From Liolophura sinensis (lineage: Eukaryota > Mollusca > Polyplacophora > Chitonida > Chitonidae): a stretch of DNA of 64,000 nt. The notes under the pieces are model-generated. The model made no database searches and was not told the origin of the DNA. It saw only the letters and a list, made by a program, of their open reading frames with translations. Positions 1-12,583 of the stretch are shown here, one piece after another; positions within the stretch are counted from its first letter, which is position 1; each line of letters starts with the position of its first letter. The stretch spans positions 20,325,385-20,389,384 of the forward strand of contig NC_088295.1 of NCBI RefSeq assembly GCF_032854445.1, given 5' to 3'. Position numbers and translations under genes: made by a program.

Positions 1-3000
1 ACTTGCCAGTAGCTTCTCATTCATCATTTCCTTTGTCAATTCATTAAAACCCTTTGAACATAGAGTGACAGTGAGTGACATTTCAAACATCTTTTTGTTA
101 TTTCTATTTTAAATTATTAAATCAATCCATCAATATACATTATTAATGCTTGTGGGGTTCCAGAGCAAAAATTTATTGTGAAGCATTCAAATACAGTCGT
201 CAGGGCCACTCGTATGGAATATAACAAGACATTTACTTTATGAGGTATCTTGCTGAATGTGAAAATTCCATTTGCATTAATATTGTTTTGTTATATCCTT
301 TCACTCCTATTTGTTATGGGTCTGTTCCAACAAACTAGGGCAAAACAGATAAGTTGATCTGAAAAAGGATAATGTTTGTCTTGCATAACTGATTTTTTCT
401 CGGAGATTCTGGGTTAATATGACACAAGAAATATTTTGCAAAGAAATGTATGGTTTTGTATGTAAAGCTTTTTATTAACCACCATGACAAACACTTCCTG
501 ATTGGATAGAGTTCTGTGTCAATTGTATAAGGAGATAATCTGATAGTATTACATTGTGTACTTCCTTCAAGGTGTTATGCATCTGGAACTAATTTAGGTG
601 AGGTCCATTAGCAGAACAGATGAGGACAATGGGAGAGTCTAATTGATTTGAGATGTTACTTCAGAGTCCGGGTGCTATGTAAGTGAGCTGTGTCTAGACA
701 GCCATTACTTATTTATCTACTTACTTATTTTTTCTTCCTCCTGACTATGGGTTTATCTGTGAAGGTGTTAGATTTACCCAGAGCTATTGTCTTCAATATT
801 AAGCCCAAAGAATTGTGATATCAGAGGGTTATCCAAAGGGGTAGGAGAACTGTTAGGAGAGGGAGGTGTGAGGGATAGACTGACCAGTCTACATACGTGT
901 TAACGCTGTCTACAACCACTTGTGTCTTCGTGTTAATAGAAACATGCCACACTTGGGGAAAAGTCAGTGCTCTATTTTCTGCATGGTATTAATTGGCATG
1001 GAAACCAAACAGGATGGTTTGCAGTTATATCCTGCATGAAGTATTTGCAATGAAAATACAAGGCAACTTGTAACATTAAAAGTGATATGATTTGCATTAG
1101 ATCTGTACCTGTTCCTTTGATCATACCTAGTTAAACATAACTTCACAGGGTGAAAAGTAATTTACATTACTGTATGTGTGTAGTGGATACGCTGTTGAAA
1201 GGGAGTTGGGCCGTGGGGGCTATAATCCTAAATACTTCTTACATTCAGCATGAATAGCATCAGTTGGTGACATACAGGTATAGTTTACCAGTCGTGTCTC
1301 CTGAAAACACAGCCGACTGCCATTTATTAAACCACACCCACGGCCTCTGGATTTTATTGAGAGAATAAATACAGCTTTCAGAGGGGTTAACCAATTCAGA
1401 TTTTTATGGTTTTGATCCTTAGAATCAAAGTTACTGTTTATAAAGTCTCTTTTTGTGCTCGGCTTTACTGCCATGAGATGTGTAGAAATATTCTGTATAC
1501 TGATAGGATTAACAGTCTGGGCATTTGGAAAGGAACCGTTTCTCATTGTGGTGAAATCCATTAATTATTCCAGAATTTGATATGTATCAGGAAGGAATAT
1601 TACTGTCTCAGTTAGACCTCACAGGCATGTCAAACACTGTGAAATACATAAATATATTTTTCTGATGTTTATGAAATATATAAAAGACATTCTTTTGATA
1701 TGGGTGAAGTGAATTCACATGAATTTGTTCTCTGGAGGTGACGAAAACTTTACAGTAGTTGTGGAGATCAGGAGAAGATTGGATTAGCCTGTGTGAAGGA
1801 TGGGTTAGCCCCAGGGGGTTGAGATTAGCTTAGGTAAGATTATCTCACCCAGGCGCTGGGTTTGTTTAGAGAATTAATCCAATTAAGAAAACAAAGTCCC
1901 TTGACCAAAGTGACATTAACATTAAAACAACAATTAGTAATGGGAAAATTTGAAAGTCAATGAGCACAATGATATTTTATGAATAATGCGTAATTTGCAT
2001 TCAGTGCACAAGTCAGTATACTTGTATACAGTTCACATTTATTTTTCTGTAAAATGTATTGCAGGTTATTTGCATGTCTGATAGATGCTAGTTTGGTTAG
2101 ATTAGCATTCTTATATAGTGTTAAACCCTTCTGACTGAACATAAGAGTAACAAATATGATTAATCAATGAAAGGCTATGTTGATTGACATTTGGCAGATG
2201 ATGATTGCTGTAACTGTTTTTATCTATTGTCAGATAAGTGTCACCCTGAATTCACGACAGATTCAGATGTAATTTCTGATTGTTAAAAATTTGATTATTT
2301 GTCAACATTTTGATTATTTAATCACCTGTTGGCAAAACAGCTACATTCCCTATAGATAGACACTGAAATCTTTATGGTATAGGAAACATGACCCCAGTGA
2401 TAAGGCCCATTTGCCAGAACTGAACGTTTTTGACAACTGCCTAAATAAACCTTGCTTTAAAAGCGTTTTGAGATATTATTATTTAATTTTTTGGTTTATG
2501 ACAAGACCTGATAAATGTGGAAAGTTTCAATTGGGAGTGCTTAGAAACAGTACCTGTAGTGACAAAGGCTGACAGCACTTTATACAAATTCCTGTATTTT
2601 TGGAGAACAAAGAGCTGTCGCTGCACATCTTTGTGGTCATCATATCATATTCCTCCTCACTCAGACTGATGCTATTTTCACAGTTACCCGTCACTGTTTA
2701 CAAGTGGCTGTTAAAACTCCACACCAGAAATACCTGGCCTGCCATCCACTGAAATATCCAGTCCCTGTGAAAGCACTGTGACTTCATTCTGATAAAAATC
2801 TTGGCTCTTGTGTCACCTTTTAATTCAACAGATAAGAAGTTGTTCATGGGAAAATATTATTACCAAAAATAGAAGAAATATGTTGTAGTCTCAAATAAGC
2901 TTAGGTCAATAAACAGGCTTGTGTGTTTATTGTGTGCGATGTCATGTTTTATCTATATTCATTTTCGTTTTTGAAATCGTGTCTGGATGAAAGGAAGTGT

Positions 3001-6000
3001 TAAATAGGGTGGCCAGCAGTTCACCTTGGGTAATGCCGCGACAGAATCATATAACCACTTGAGCCTGCTAAAATACCTAAAGTGTTGTTTGTGTAGATGA
3101 TGTGTCACCTTTCTAGCTCCAGTTACTGAGAACACAGGCACAAAAATACAGACTGTTTTGTAGTCACATTGTACCAGTTGGAGTAGCTCTAAAGTTATTA
3201 CACCTTCCCACAGTCAAGTGTTTACATAGTGGTATTATTACATGAACTTGCGTGTCCAAGTATTTAATAATTGGTGCTACTGGCTCGGTTCATTTGTGAC
3301 AGAACAAATTTCACGAGGAGCACTGCTTTTTTTTACACCCATGTTTACTAAGCTAAAGATAGAAAAATGTCTTCGTGCTTAGATTTCAAATCCCAGGGAC
3401 ATTAAAATCATACAATCCTTTGAAGAAAATATTATATACTTTTTCTGCTGATTTGAATGGGGTAGATTTGTGGTATTTTTTCAGTGAACAAATTTTTGCC
3501 ATGCAGAAGGCACACTGTAAGAAAACTACAAGTGTTTCCTAATGTTGAATTATGGAGGCTATTTGTGGGGTTTTGTTGGGCATTCTCTTGAAAGCTCTTT
3601 AAGATGAAGGTTTCTGAGTTAAGGTTTTTAACTCGTCTGCCAGACTGAGCCAAAAGCAAATTGTTTGTCACTTTAGAGTTGAAGGGTTAAAAGTGGCAGT
3701 GTTTAATCCGTCTGGCTTTTGAAGGCACTCCGCAGGCATAGAATGTATCAGAATTATGTAAGAGGCCCTCTAAAATGGCTGTTCATGTCCCTGATAGGCT
3801 CTGCAGATCTGGTCTATGTGAAGCACTCACCTCTGCGAGGGCCTGGGAGAATCCCTGTGCCTGTGTAGAACTGATCATCACATAGATAACAGCTAAGGGT
3901 TATGCAGTTTCAAAATTTGGCAGAAGCTTTCTGAAGGATGCTTAGTCATGATGAAAAGACATGAAAAGTTCAGTGCATACAGATTGTAATAGTTTTTATG
4001 AGTTGAAAAAGATAATAAAACCTCGACAAAATTTTTATAAAGCGTTGATCAAAAGACCTCGTACAACTGAAGCTGGAAGTTATTGGGTTTAAGAGCACAG
4101 TGATATTTTTCAGCCACTATTTGCCTATAGTTGAGACCATTAGTGTGTATTGTTTTAGATTTAGAGGATCGGGGAGTATCACAAATTCATCTGTAGACCA
4201 TGTTTTCCTGGGATAAACTTCTGGTAGATACTCCATTAATGTTGTTACCTTATCTGCACTTAGCCCATTTCAACCTCGTTTCAATTGACACTGCAGTATG
4301 ACCAATCTCTCTTCTATCAAAACTCACAAGATGAGTCTGTTTGCTTAGAAAATGTACACAGAGAAAAGAGGCTGCTTCTTTATGATTGATTGTTTGCATG
4401 CTGACTCTATAAATAGTGATGTCCAGCTATGTCAGGGTGGCTGCCCTTAGTTACCTGCACCCAGGGTCTGCAATATCCTAGCTGGTCACCGGATCCTAAC
4501 TGGGGCCCTGCGGACTGTCTTACCTTTTTTACCTGTCCCTCGTCTGGCCCCTTAGTGCTAGCCAAAGCCAATAATGTCCTGTTTTACATTTATCTTATGA
4601 ATAAATCCTTACAGTTGTGGAGACATTCCTCTCTGTCTGTGCCTAATGGCCTCATCAGATGGGGGATAAATGTTGTCTTTGTGCCTCACTTGGGAGTTCT
4701 CAGGTATATCAAACCACTGGTATAAGTTCTGCACCGGAGAGCTGTGATATGGGACATAAATAACTTGATCTGGGAAACATTTTCTTACACAGAAATAGAT
4801 TTTGGCAACCAGCAAATGAACTCTAGAGCTCAGCTTTCAGTTTTGTGAAATGCACTTGATGTTAAGAAAAAATTGTGGTCTCAAACAGCTGTTTTTGTGA
4901 TTGGGTCACAGAATAAAGAAATTTTTTGTTAACTCTAACTCTTGAAAGCTCTAAAACACTGTTTAAATTTAGTATTATTGTAGCTATTTTAGCTGCAACA
5001 AAAGATGTTAAAGTTTGGTTGTGAGTTGAAATCTGTATTTACTTTGAATGCTCTCAGATGTATTACACAATACACACTTCTTTGAATTTTTTGTATATTG
5101 CATACTTTAGTGTTTTACCAAATAAAACACACTATATATGTTGTTGTAATTTAGGACTTTATTTTAGATCTTGTGGCTTTAAAAAGAAATTGTGGTAGAT
5201 AGGGCAAAGAGGAAGGAGTGATTGTTTATCTCCTAACTCAAAGATGAATGGCTATATCAGTGACCAAACTGACAGATTAATGTACTAAGCCTTTCAACTG
5301 ATACGGCTTGTCCCACTGGTACAGAGTTCTCATTTCCCAAGGAAAAGATAAGCTGGTTAAGTGTGGGTGGGATGAAACTCTGTCCTACCTTTAACCCTTG
5401 CCCGCAGGTGGCAGGTCTGCAGGTAAACATCAAACCACACTAATCTTGTGTGTATGTATCGTTGCTATCACTAAATGACGCTGCCATTTATTTCTGATGA
5501 GATCACAGTTTTTGTGAAAAAAATCTTTTTTTTTACAAAAACATAAAAAAAATCTTCTTTTTTAGGGAAATTTGCCCTTCCTCAGAGTTTTAAACGACAT
5601 TGGATTGATTGGAGTAAAGCAATTCAACATTGGCTTGATTTAAAAACTGATAAATTATTTATTCTGTATTCTAATAAACAGGTAGAATTGTTAAATTTTT
5701 GAAATTGGCTATACCTGTAATCAAATTAGAGCTATGTTCTTCCCACTAGACTTTGATATTCACTGTTCACAGGTCAACTTTTGTAGGGTTAGTTGCTATA
5801 CCAATCACTTCATAGTAAGGTTCCACTTTATCTCCGGTCAATAGCTCCTAAGACAGCTGTCAAAGGTCACTGTGGAATATAGACACCTCTGTGTTTGCAA
5901 TGATGAACATGTGCAACAGCTGAATATTTAAGAGGATTTAATTTGGCAGGCTGTAGAATTTCTGTTGTCGTATTGACTTTTCAGAAATACTTTAATTGAA

Positions 6001-7387
6001 ATCATCAATAATTGTACACGGCAGATGTAATATTCTCATCGTTTCAAGATTTAGCACTGAAAAAAATGATGTCTTGGACTCTTACACGCCTTCTTGCTAT
6101 TTTGAACGAGTTTCTGAGACATACCTGTAAATCATCCTGAAGACTGGGATAATAGAGGGAAAGACTTGAGCTGACAGAAAGCCTGAGATGCTCAGCGTTG
6201 ACCCCTTACATTCCAGCTTAACAGATGTTACTATAAATCAGCCTGGCTCAGGTAGACATCTGTCAGGTAGGAGGATAAGTGGACTGTTACCTGATTACCT
6301 CAGCTAATGGACCTCTGATTACCCAAGGTGCAGCTCTCTCTAGGGCTGGCCTGAATAATGTACACTGTAATGTGGCCTCCACAGGGCAATAGCTGGCTCT
6401 ATTGAAGCGCTCTGTGTACCTGCCTTGTCTGGCCTATCTATGTGTGCCTCTACAGTTAATAAATAAATCTGCCCTACAGTGTGAATGTACCTGTACCCTG
6501 TACCTGTACTGTTAATAAATAACCCAGGTATGGTTCTTTGTGGAGGAGTCATAAAAAAGAGATGACAACACCTGATCATGACCTATAGTAACCATTTCAT
6601 AATGACCCAATGACTATGGCGTTATTCATTGATAAAGGCAGTGAATTTCATTTTAGTTATGATGTCTCTGGTTTTCAGTAAATTCAACAACAAATACAGT
6701 TGAATTAAAGTGATACTGACGAGCTTGGTTGACCTTTGTCTGATGGTGTTACCTTGATTGTATTGAAGTGTGTAGAGCTGAAGACTTACCTGCTAAAGTC
6801 ACAGGTGTTGTGTAACGGGTAATCACCCGGACTCTGTCTTAGCGCTATCTCCAGCCTTTCTGTCAACTAACCGTCAGCACACAGTGCGGTGTTTCCCCTC
6901 ACTACTGTTGACTTGAATGGCCAACAATTTGTTTAAGTGCACGTGTAAATAGTGGGGAGTTAGCACAGACCCGATTCTCCTCTACTCTAGTGGCATTTGA
7001 TTGGTTCTTGGCCTCGCACTCTGACCTCTAATGGTTGCCTGATGTCAGATGACAGAAGTTTTCTGCTGTTTTTTGCTGATGACAGGAGGTGCTGCCTGCC
7101 TTCTCCCCCTCCACAGCTTCACCCCCTCCCTTTGTTACCCCAGGAGTAGGGAGGTTCCCGCGTAGTTCACCTTTCTGTGCCCTTGTAACGACAGATTGAG
7201 GCCAAAACTGACCGGGGCAATTCATGCCCTAAAACAGTCATACATAAATGACTGTTTGGCTTGAAGCCATATCAGCAATATTTCCGCCATATTGTAAAGA
7301 TATCATACATACAGTGTGTAAATGTGCACGATATACATGTATTATTGACTTGATTGTTGTTTGTCTTTCCTGTATGATGTAAACAGT

Positions 7388-7437
7388 GTGTTTGTGTGTG
7401 TGTGTGTGTGTGCATGTGCGTGTGCACATGCGCACAC
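7388..7437. repeat. TG/CA microsatellite
   Basis: A run of TG dinucleotides degenerates into alternating TGCATGTGCGTGTGCACATGC, an alternating purine-pyrimidine tract. The histidine/threonine-rich open frames read on the minus strand across it are artefacts of the repeat. Confidence 0.85.
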
Positions 7438-10400
7438 GCCACTCCATTGTCTAACCTGTAAGTCCCAAGGAGTGTTGCTCTCATCAGGCCTATCTGTACA
7501 TCAATTTCTCCATTCATCCCAAAGTCTATACTGATAGCCATTGTAAGTCAGGGATGCTGGACTGTCCTGCTACATTGCTAATTATCATCATATTAACAAG
7601 CTAACTGGTACTAACTGGGGGTGGTTGGGGAGGGGGGTTGTAGTTTGTGCTAAAGTGTGCTAGGGTTTAGGTATATGAGGTTTTTTCCTTTCTCTATTAA
7701 CACTGACAATTTAACACTTCACCGAAAAAAAAATACTCACAGTGATAATAACATCGCGGATATGTTTTGGATAAATATCTGTACAACTACAATAAACTAT
7801 GCACATCTGTTTGTGGTGAACATCTTCCTTTCTGTATTGACATTTACTTGTTAAAACATTGATTACTTATAAATGATCATTTGTATAATAAACACCATAT
7901 CATGATTTTGCAGCCTTATTAAGAACCATGACTGTTTTTCTTACTCAGAGATGTATTTATAGACATACTTGTGCCACTGGATATTTTTCTTTCATGGCTG
8001 CTGACATCTGTTACACTTTTATCCTTTCATATTTTTTTCTTTTTTTTTTTTTACCTAACTGCTTACAGGTTTCTTACTTCCATGGGCACGTTTTTTTGTC
8101 ATCTGTTTATTTTAGATTTAGTGGACATTCATGGAGTAATCTAGTTAAGCTGTAGAGAGCGTGGTCTATATACACCAGGTGGGGGAGACATGCTTTGATG
8201 GGACACACCCTGGCTCTGCGTTACACAGGCCTATTGTTTCCACATGTGATCTGCCAGGCACAGGAAGTCATTATCTCTTCTCCAATATACATGTACGTTT
8301 GTACATCACTAAAATAATCAGCATATTGTGCCAGTCCATTTGAGAACTCCATATGTAAATCTGGCCTCAGATCAACAGTTTTCAGGATCTGGCATGTCTT
8401 TAACATACATTACCCATTATTCCTGTGGGAAATACAAAATTACCTTTAAAATTGTTAGCAGTGGGCCTACTGCACTGCTCAGATTAATGTATCTATTATG
8501 GAGCTGACTGATAATTAAAGGGAATTTGCTATTTTCCTGTATTTTGAACATGTATTTAAAACACAGAGAACATCTAATGTCTGTACTAAATTAGTTAATT
8601 GGATTTCTTCACTTCATTGATTTGTAATATTGAAAGTTAGATTGTATACTATAAAGTTGAAAGCAATATTTTACAGACATTAAAGTTACTTTACCAGCTG
8701 AATCACTGATATGTCTGCCATTTTTTTTTTTAAAGTTGAAAAGAAAAAGGGAAAAACAATATCTTTTCTTATGCTGTCATCATAAATTAATCTGTGGAAC
8801 AAATGTGTCTGGGTCATCAGTTAATATTGTACTGATTATCTATGGATCTGATCATTACCTAATGATTAGGAGCTAAGGCTGGTGATAAGCCTGAATAACT
8901 GACAGCCTGTTAGCTCTCTGGGTGCCCTCTGTCCTAGCCCTGCCCTGCAAAGCTGTTCCTTGAGAAACCACCCTGTGCTGATGATACCTGTGTGGAGATC
9001 TGTCTCTGGGGGGGAGCACAGTAAAGCCATAACCCTCCTCACCCACCTGCCAGGGGATGCAGGTTAGGGAGCAAGGCAGGGACCATTGACTGTGCACAGA
9101 CCCCAACCGAGATCTGCTGAGACTGAATGTGAGGAGCCATCAGAGTGGACAAATGAGAGCCCTAATTAACTTGTGATAAACCTGACCTCTAAATTGTCCT
9201 GCTGGCAGAGTTACACTGGATAATTTGCCCAATTACACACCAAGTGAGAAAATTGCTGCACAGATTATACTCTCTTGCTTCAAATGTGAGATCAGTTACA
9301 TCATCAGTATAGGAAAATCTACATTAAACTCTCGTCCTACCTGCCTTGCCTCAAAACCCCACAGGTAATCCAAGATGGCACTGTGAGTTAACTCGTCAAC
9401 TGTGCCCCAGAGCGATATACCAGTCCAGGAAGAGTATTCTTTGTTCGACACCTTTATCGATAAATACACCATATATTATAGATAGGAGCAATGGTCTTGA
9501 CAGCTGTCAGCCCGACCAGTACAAGGCGCTTACTGGGCTGCTCAGCCAACCGTGTGCCAAATCCCCACTCGAAGCTTGCCGATCAATACTATATCTTTTA
9601 GATAAGATGTTGACTGTGTCTCCGTGTGTTTGGTTTGGAGTTTTCCGTCTTCCGCGAGCACTTTGTAATTAAGACCCTTATCTGCAGGTTGTTTTTGAAT
9701 AAGCACGTCTCCATACAAAAGTGAACTAACTGACTTAATGAATGTTACAGACAGTTAATATGTCCATCTAATGAGCAGATTTTTTACAATGATTTTTATG
9801 TTTGAATACATAATACTCATTTGCAGTTGTGAGACACAGCTTGCACTAATTTTAATATGATGTGTATGGTAATTAACTCAGCCTAAAGCTGTCCCTCTAA
9901 GAGTATGTTATTATACGGTCATTTACACTTTCATATTAAAAAAACAGATTCAGATTACTTTTGGTTTCTTTGCTTTAAAAATTTTATGCTTTTTGCAAAA
10001 GAATTAAAAAGCATTTCAGAAAATAGCTTCTTGCAGTAAGATATTTTGTTTATCGTAATGATTTTTGACTAATTTATCATGGGCTGCATTGTACTAGGGA
10101 GATTTTCGAGTAATATTCTATCTAATTACTATATTCTTTATTGAAACATATATGTATGACTATATGGAAGAGAAAACATTGATTCCAAGGTTCATAAGAT
10201 TGCACATGGTTAGCATTGATTTGCTTACACATAACTTCTCCTAGTATCAAAGGGTAAAAATGAAATATACATAATATTAAAAAAATTTCATTGTATGTGG
10301 AATAAACGATGGAATTGATTAATGAAGTAATTGTAGACATTAGTATGAAAAAGTTGCTCAAAGCTGTGTAATCCGAGCAAATTACACCTTGCATTATAGT

Positions 10401-12442
10401 CACAGTGAGTTTTTGTTGTTTTTTGCTCATAATAACTGAGTGTACATGTTGTCAGCTGCAGGAAGCAGACAACTGTTAACTGTACATGTGTTATAACAGC
10501 TCCTTCCAGTCACAGCATGCAGATAAGCTGGATGAGTTAGAGAACCATCAGAAATCCTCTGTTTTTTGCCTGTATAATTTGTATCAGGTGTGCTGTTCAA
10601 GTGGAAAAAATGTAAAGGTGTTATAAGAAGGCTTAATTAAGCTGTGTATAATGACCAACCTTGCACAGCAACACCTGTGTGTTGTGGAGGTGACAGGTGT
10701 CGTTAAATGATAACAAACAGTAACAGACATGGTGAAATTCTAGCTCAGTGACAGGTCAAATATTTAAACAGATACCTCATAATTAGGTTTCAATTTCTGA
10801 GAGAATGGAATGTTTTTCACATTCTGTCACCTGACATGCTTTGCCTTTGTGTGTGGACTGACTGATTTTTTCTATCTCAGTAATTTTTACTTGGACTAAT
10901 GTACATGTTGATCTCCATGTGCATACATTTTAAATAGGTGATCCATGAAAAGATAAATGTTATAGATTTAATGCCTTTAAAACTACGCTGAACTTTTCCT
11001 TTGTGTTGCCCATATCTTTAAAAAAAACATATCCATTTACATATAATGTGTGAGAAAATAATACCGTTGTCAATGACATTAGTATTCCACCATGATTTAG
11101 TTAGTCAGTACTTGTGGCCAATGATACATGGCGCAACTAGCGATAAAGATGAACTTTAGAAAATCGGATTGAGTAATCATAACTGAATGGCTGGAATTGC
11201 TGATCGAGGCTTCAAAGCATTCCTACCCTTGAAATCAGGAGGTGTTTGATTGGCCACACTGCAGGGAGGCGTGACAAAGTTACACTGGGATTGTTTGTGA
11301 GTGTTGGGGGCCAACTTCTCACATCTGCCTTAATGTGACTGACGAGGGGATAGAAAGTAAACTTATTTTATCTGGCTGCTGTTTGGTGTACACACAGGGC
11401 TTTATGGTTGGAGCTGCAGAGTGAGGTATGGACCAGCCGTGGACCCGCATTTCCTGGTGTGGGGTCGTGAGACAGCCACAGGAAATGTAATTACAGCCAG
11501 TGTTTGGTCTTCACACTTACAACACAAGTTTACACACACAGACAGAACAAATAATTCCCTGTTCAGACATGACAAAACTTGTGTCACTCTCCTGGCTATC
11601 TCCACAAACCTGTGGGCTGACCAAATGGACATCCCCCCCTCTCCTACCCCCCCCCCCCCTCCCCTTTCAAAAAATGAGAAGATTTTCATGGTTTTGCTTT
11701 CACAGCTTGCAGGGTCACATCACTGCTCAGCGATTTAATTGTAACTAGATATGCTGATCCATTTTATAGGGAAAAGAAAAGGAACTCAACACTAGGTGTT
11801 AATGAACATGTTGAATTTCGACCGAACATAGAGCTGTTGTTAACTTATATTTTATCTGTAATCAGAGATGACTGACAGAGGCACGCATAGCTTGCTTACC
11901 CTTGTTCAGGCCATTTGCTTCACTTGAGGAAACTAATGATATTAAATTTCCCCAAAGTCATCAGTGAAGCCCTGAGATTGGCCAATCCAAAATAGAAATG
12001 TAAATGCATATAAAGTGCACTGAAAGTTGCTCTTTCATATGTGAAAAAAATTGAGGAATTATGTCTGCCTGAAAGTTTTCATGGTTGTGACCCTTCAAAA
12101 AATGGTTTGCTGTTTGTGTAAATAGATGATGTTTCTGTTACTTAAATTTACACTGTATGTACATGTCGCTTAACTTGGGGTAGTATTAGACACACCTTGT
12201 TAAATTGCTATTTAGATTTTACACACATTTTTTTTTTGTGCATGTTCAAACACCAGCGGTGTCAAACAGTAGAGAACTACATGTAGATACAGTTCCAGGA
12301 GCATAAATTAAATGCAATTTTGTTTCTATCAGTTGGATATAATCTTTCACCGGCAGTTTATTTAATTAAAAAGGAAGTTTCTTGGTGTTTCTGTCATATT
12401 ATCAAGTTTCCTAAGCTGCTTTTCCTTACTGGTGGTCATGTA

Positions 12443-12583
12443 TGGGAAGGTCTGCAGCAACTTGCAGATGGTCGTGGTTTTCCACCGGGCAGAGCTCGGT
12501 TTTCTCCCACCATAAAGCTAGCCGGGTCGTATAAGCGAAATATTCTAGAGTACAGTTTAAAACAGCAATCAAATAAATAAATC
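12443..12583 (+). mobile_element. SINE 3' half, family 1 (plus orientation)
   Basis: Contains the family core in order: a GCAGATGGTCGTGG block, a CTCCCACCATAA block, a GTCGTATAAGCGAAATATTC block, then GAGTACAG and a tail of AAATAAATAAAT. The tRNA-like head is absent, so the copy is 5'-truncated. It matches the full-length copy at 38,601-38,865 read on the other strand. Confidence 0.75.

Noticed and set aside
7238-7541. Two minus-strand ORFs rich in His and Thr
   Set aside because: Generated by the TG/CA microsatellite.
9346-9672. 108-residue plus-strand ORF
   Set aside because: No domain, no conserved-looking motif and no splice context; likely chance in a less AT-rich patch.
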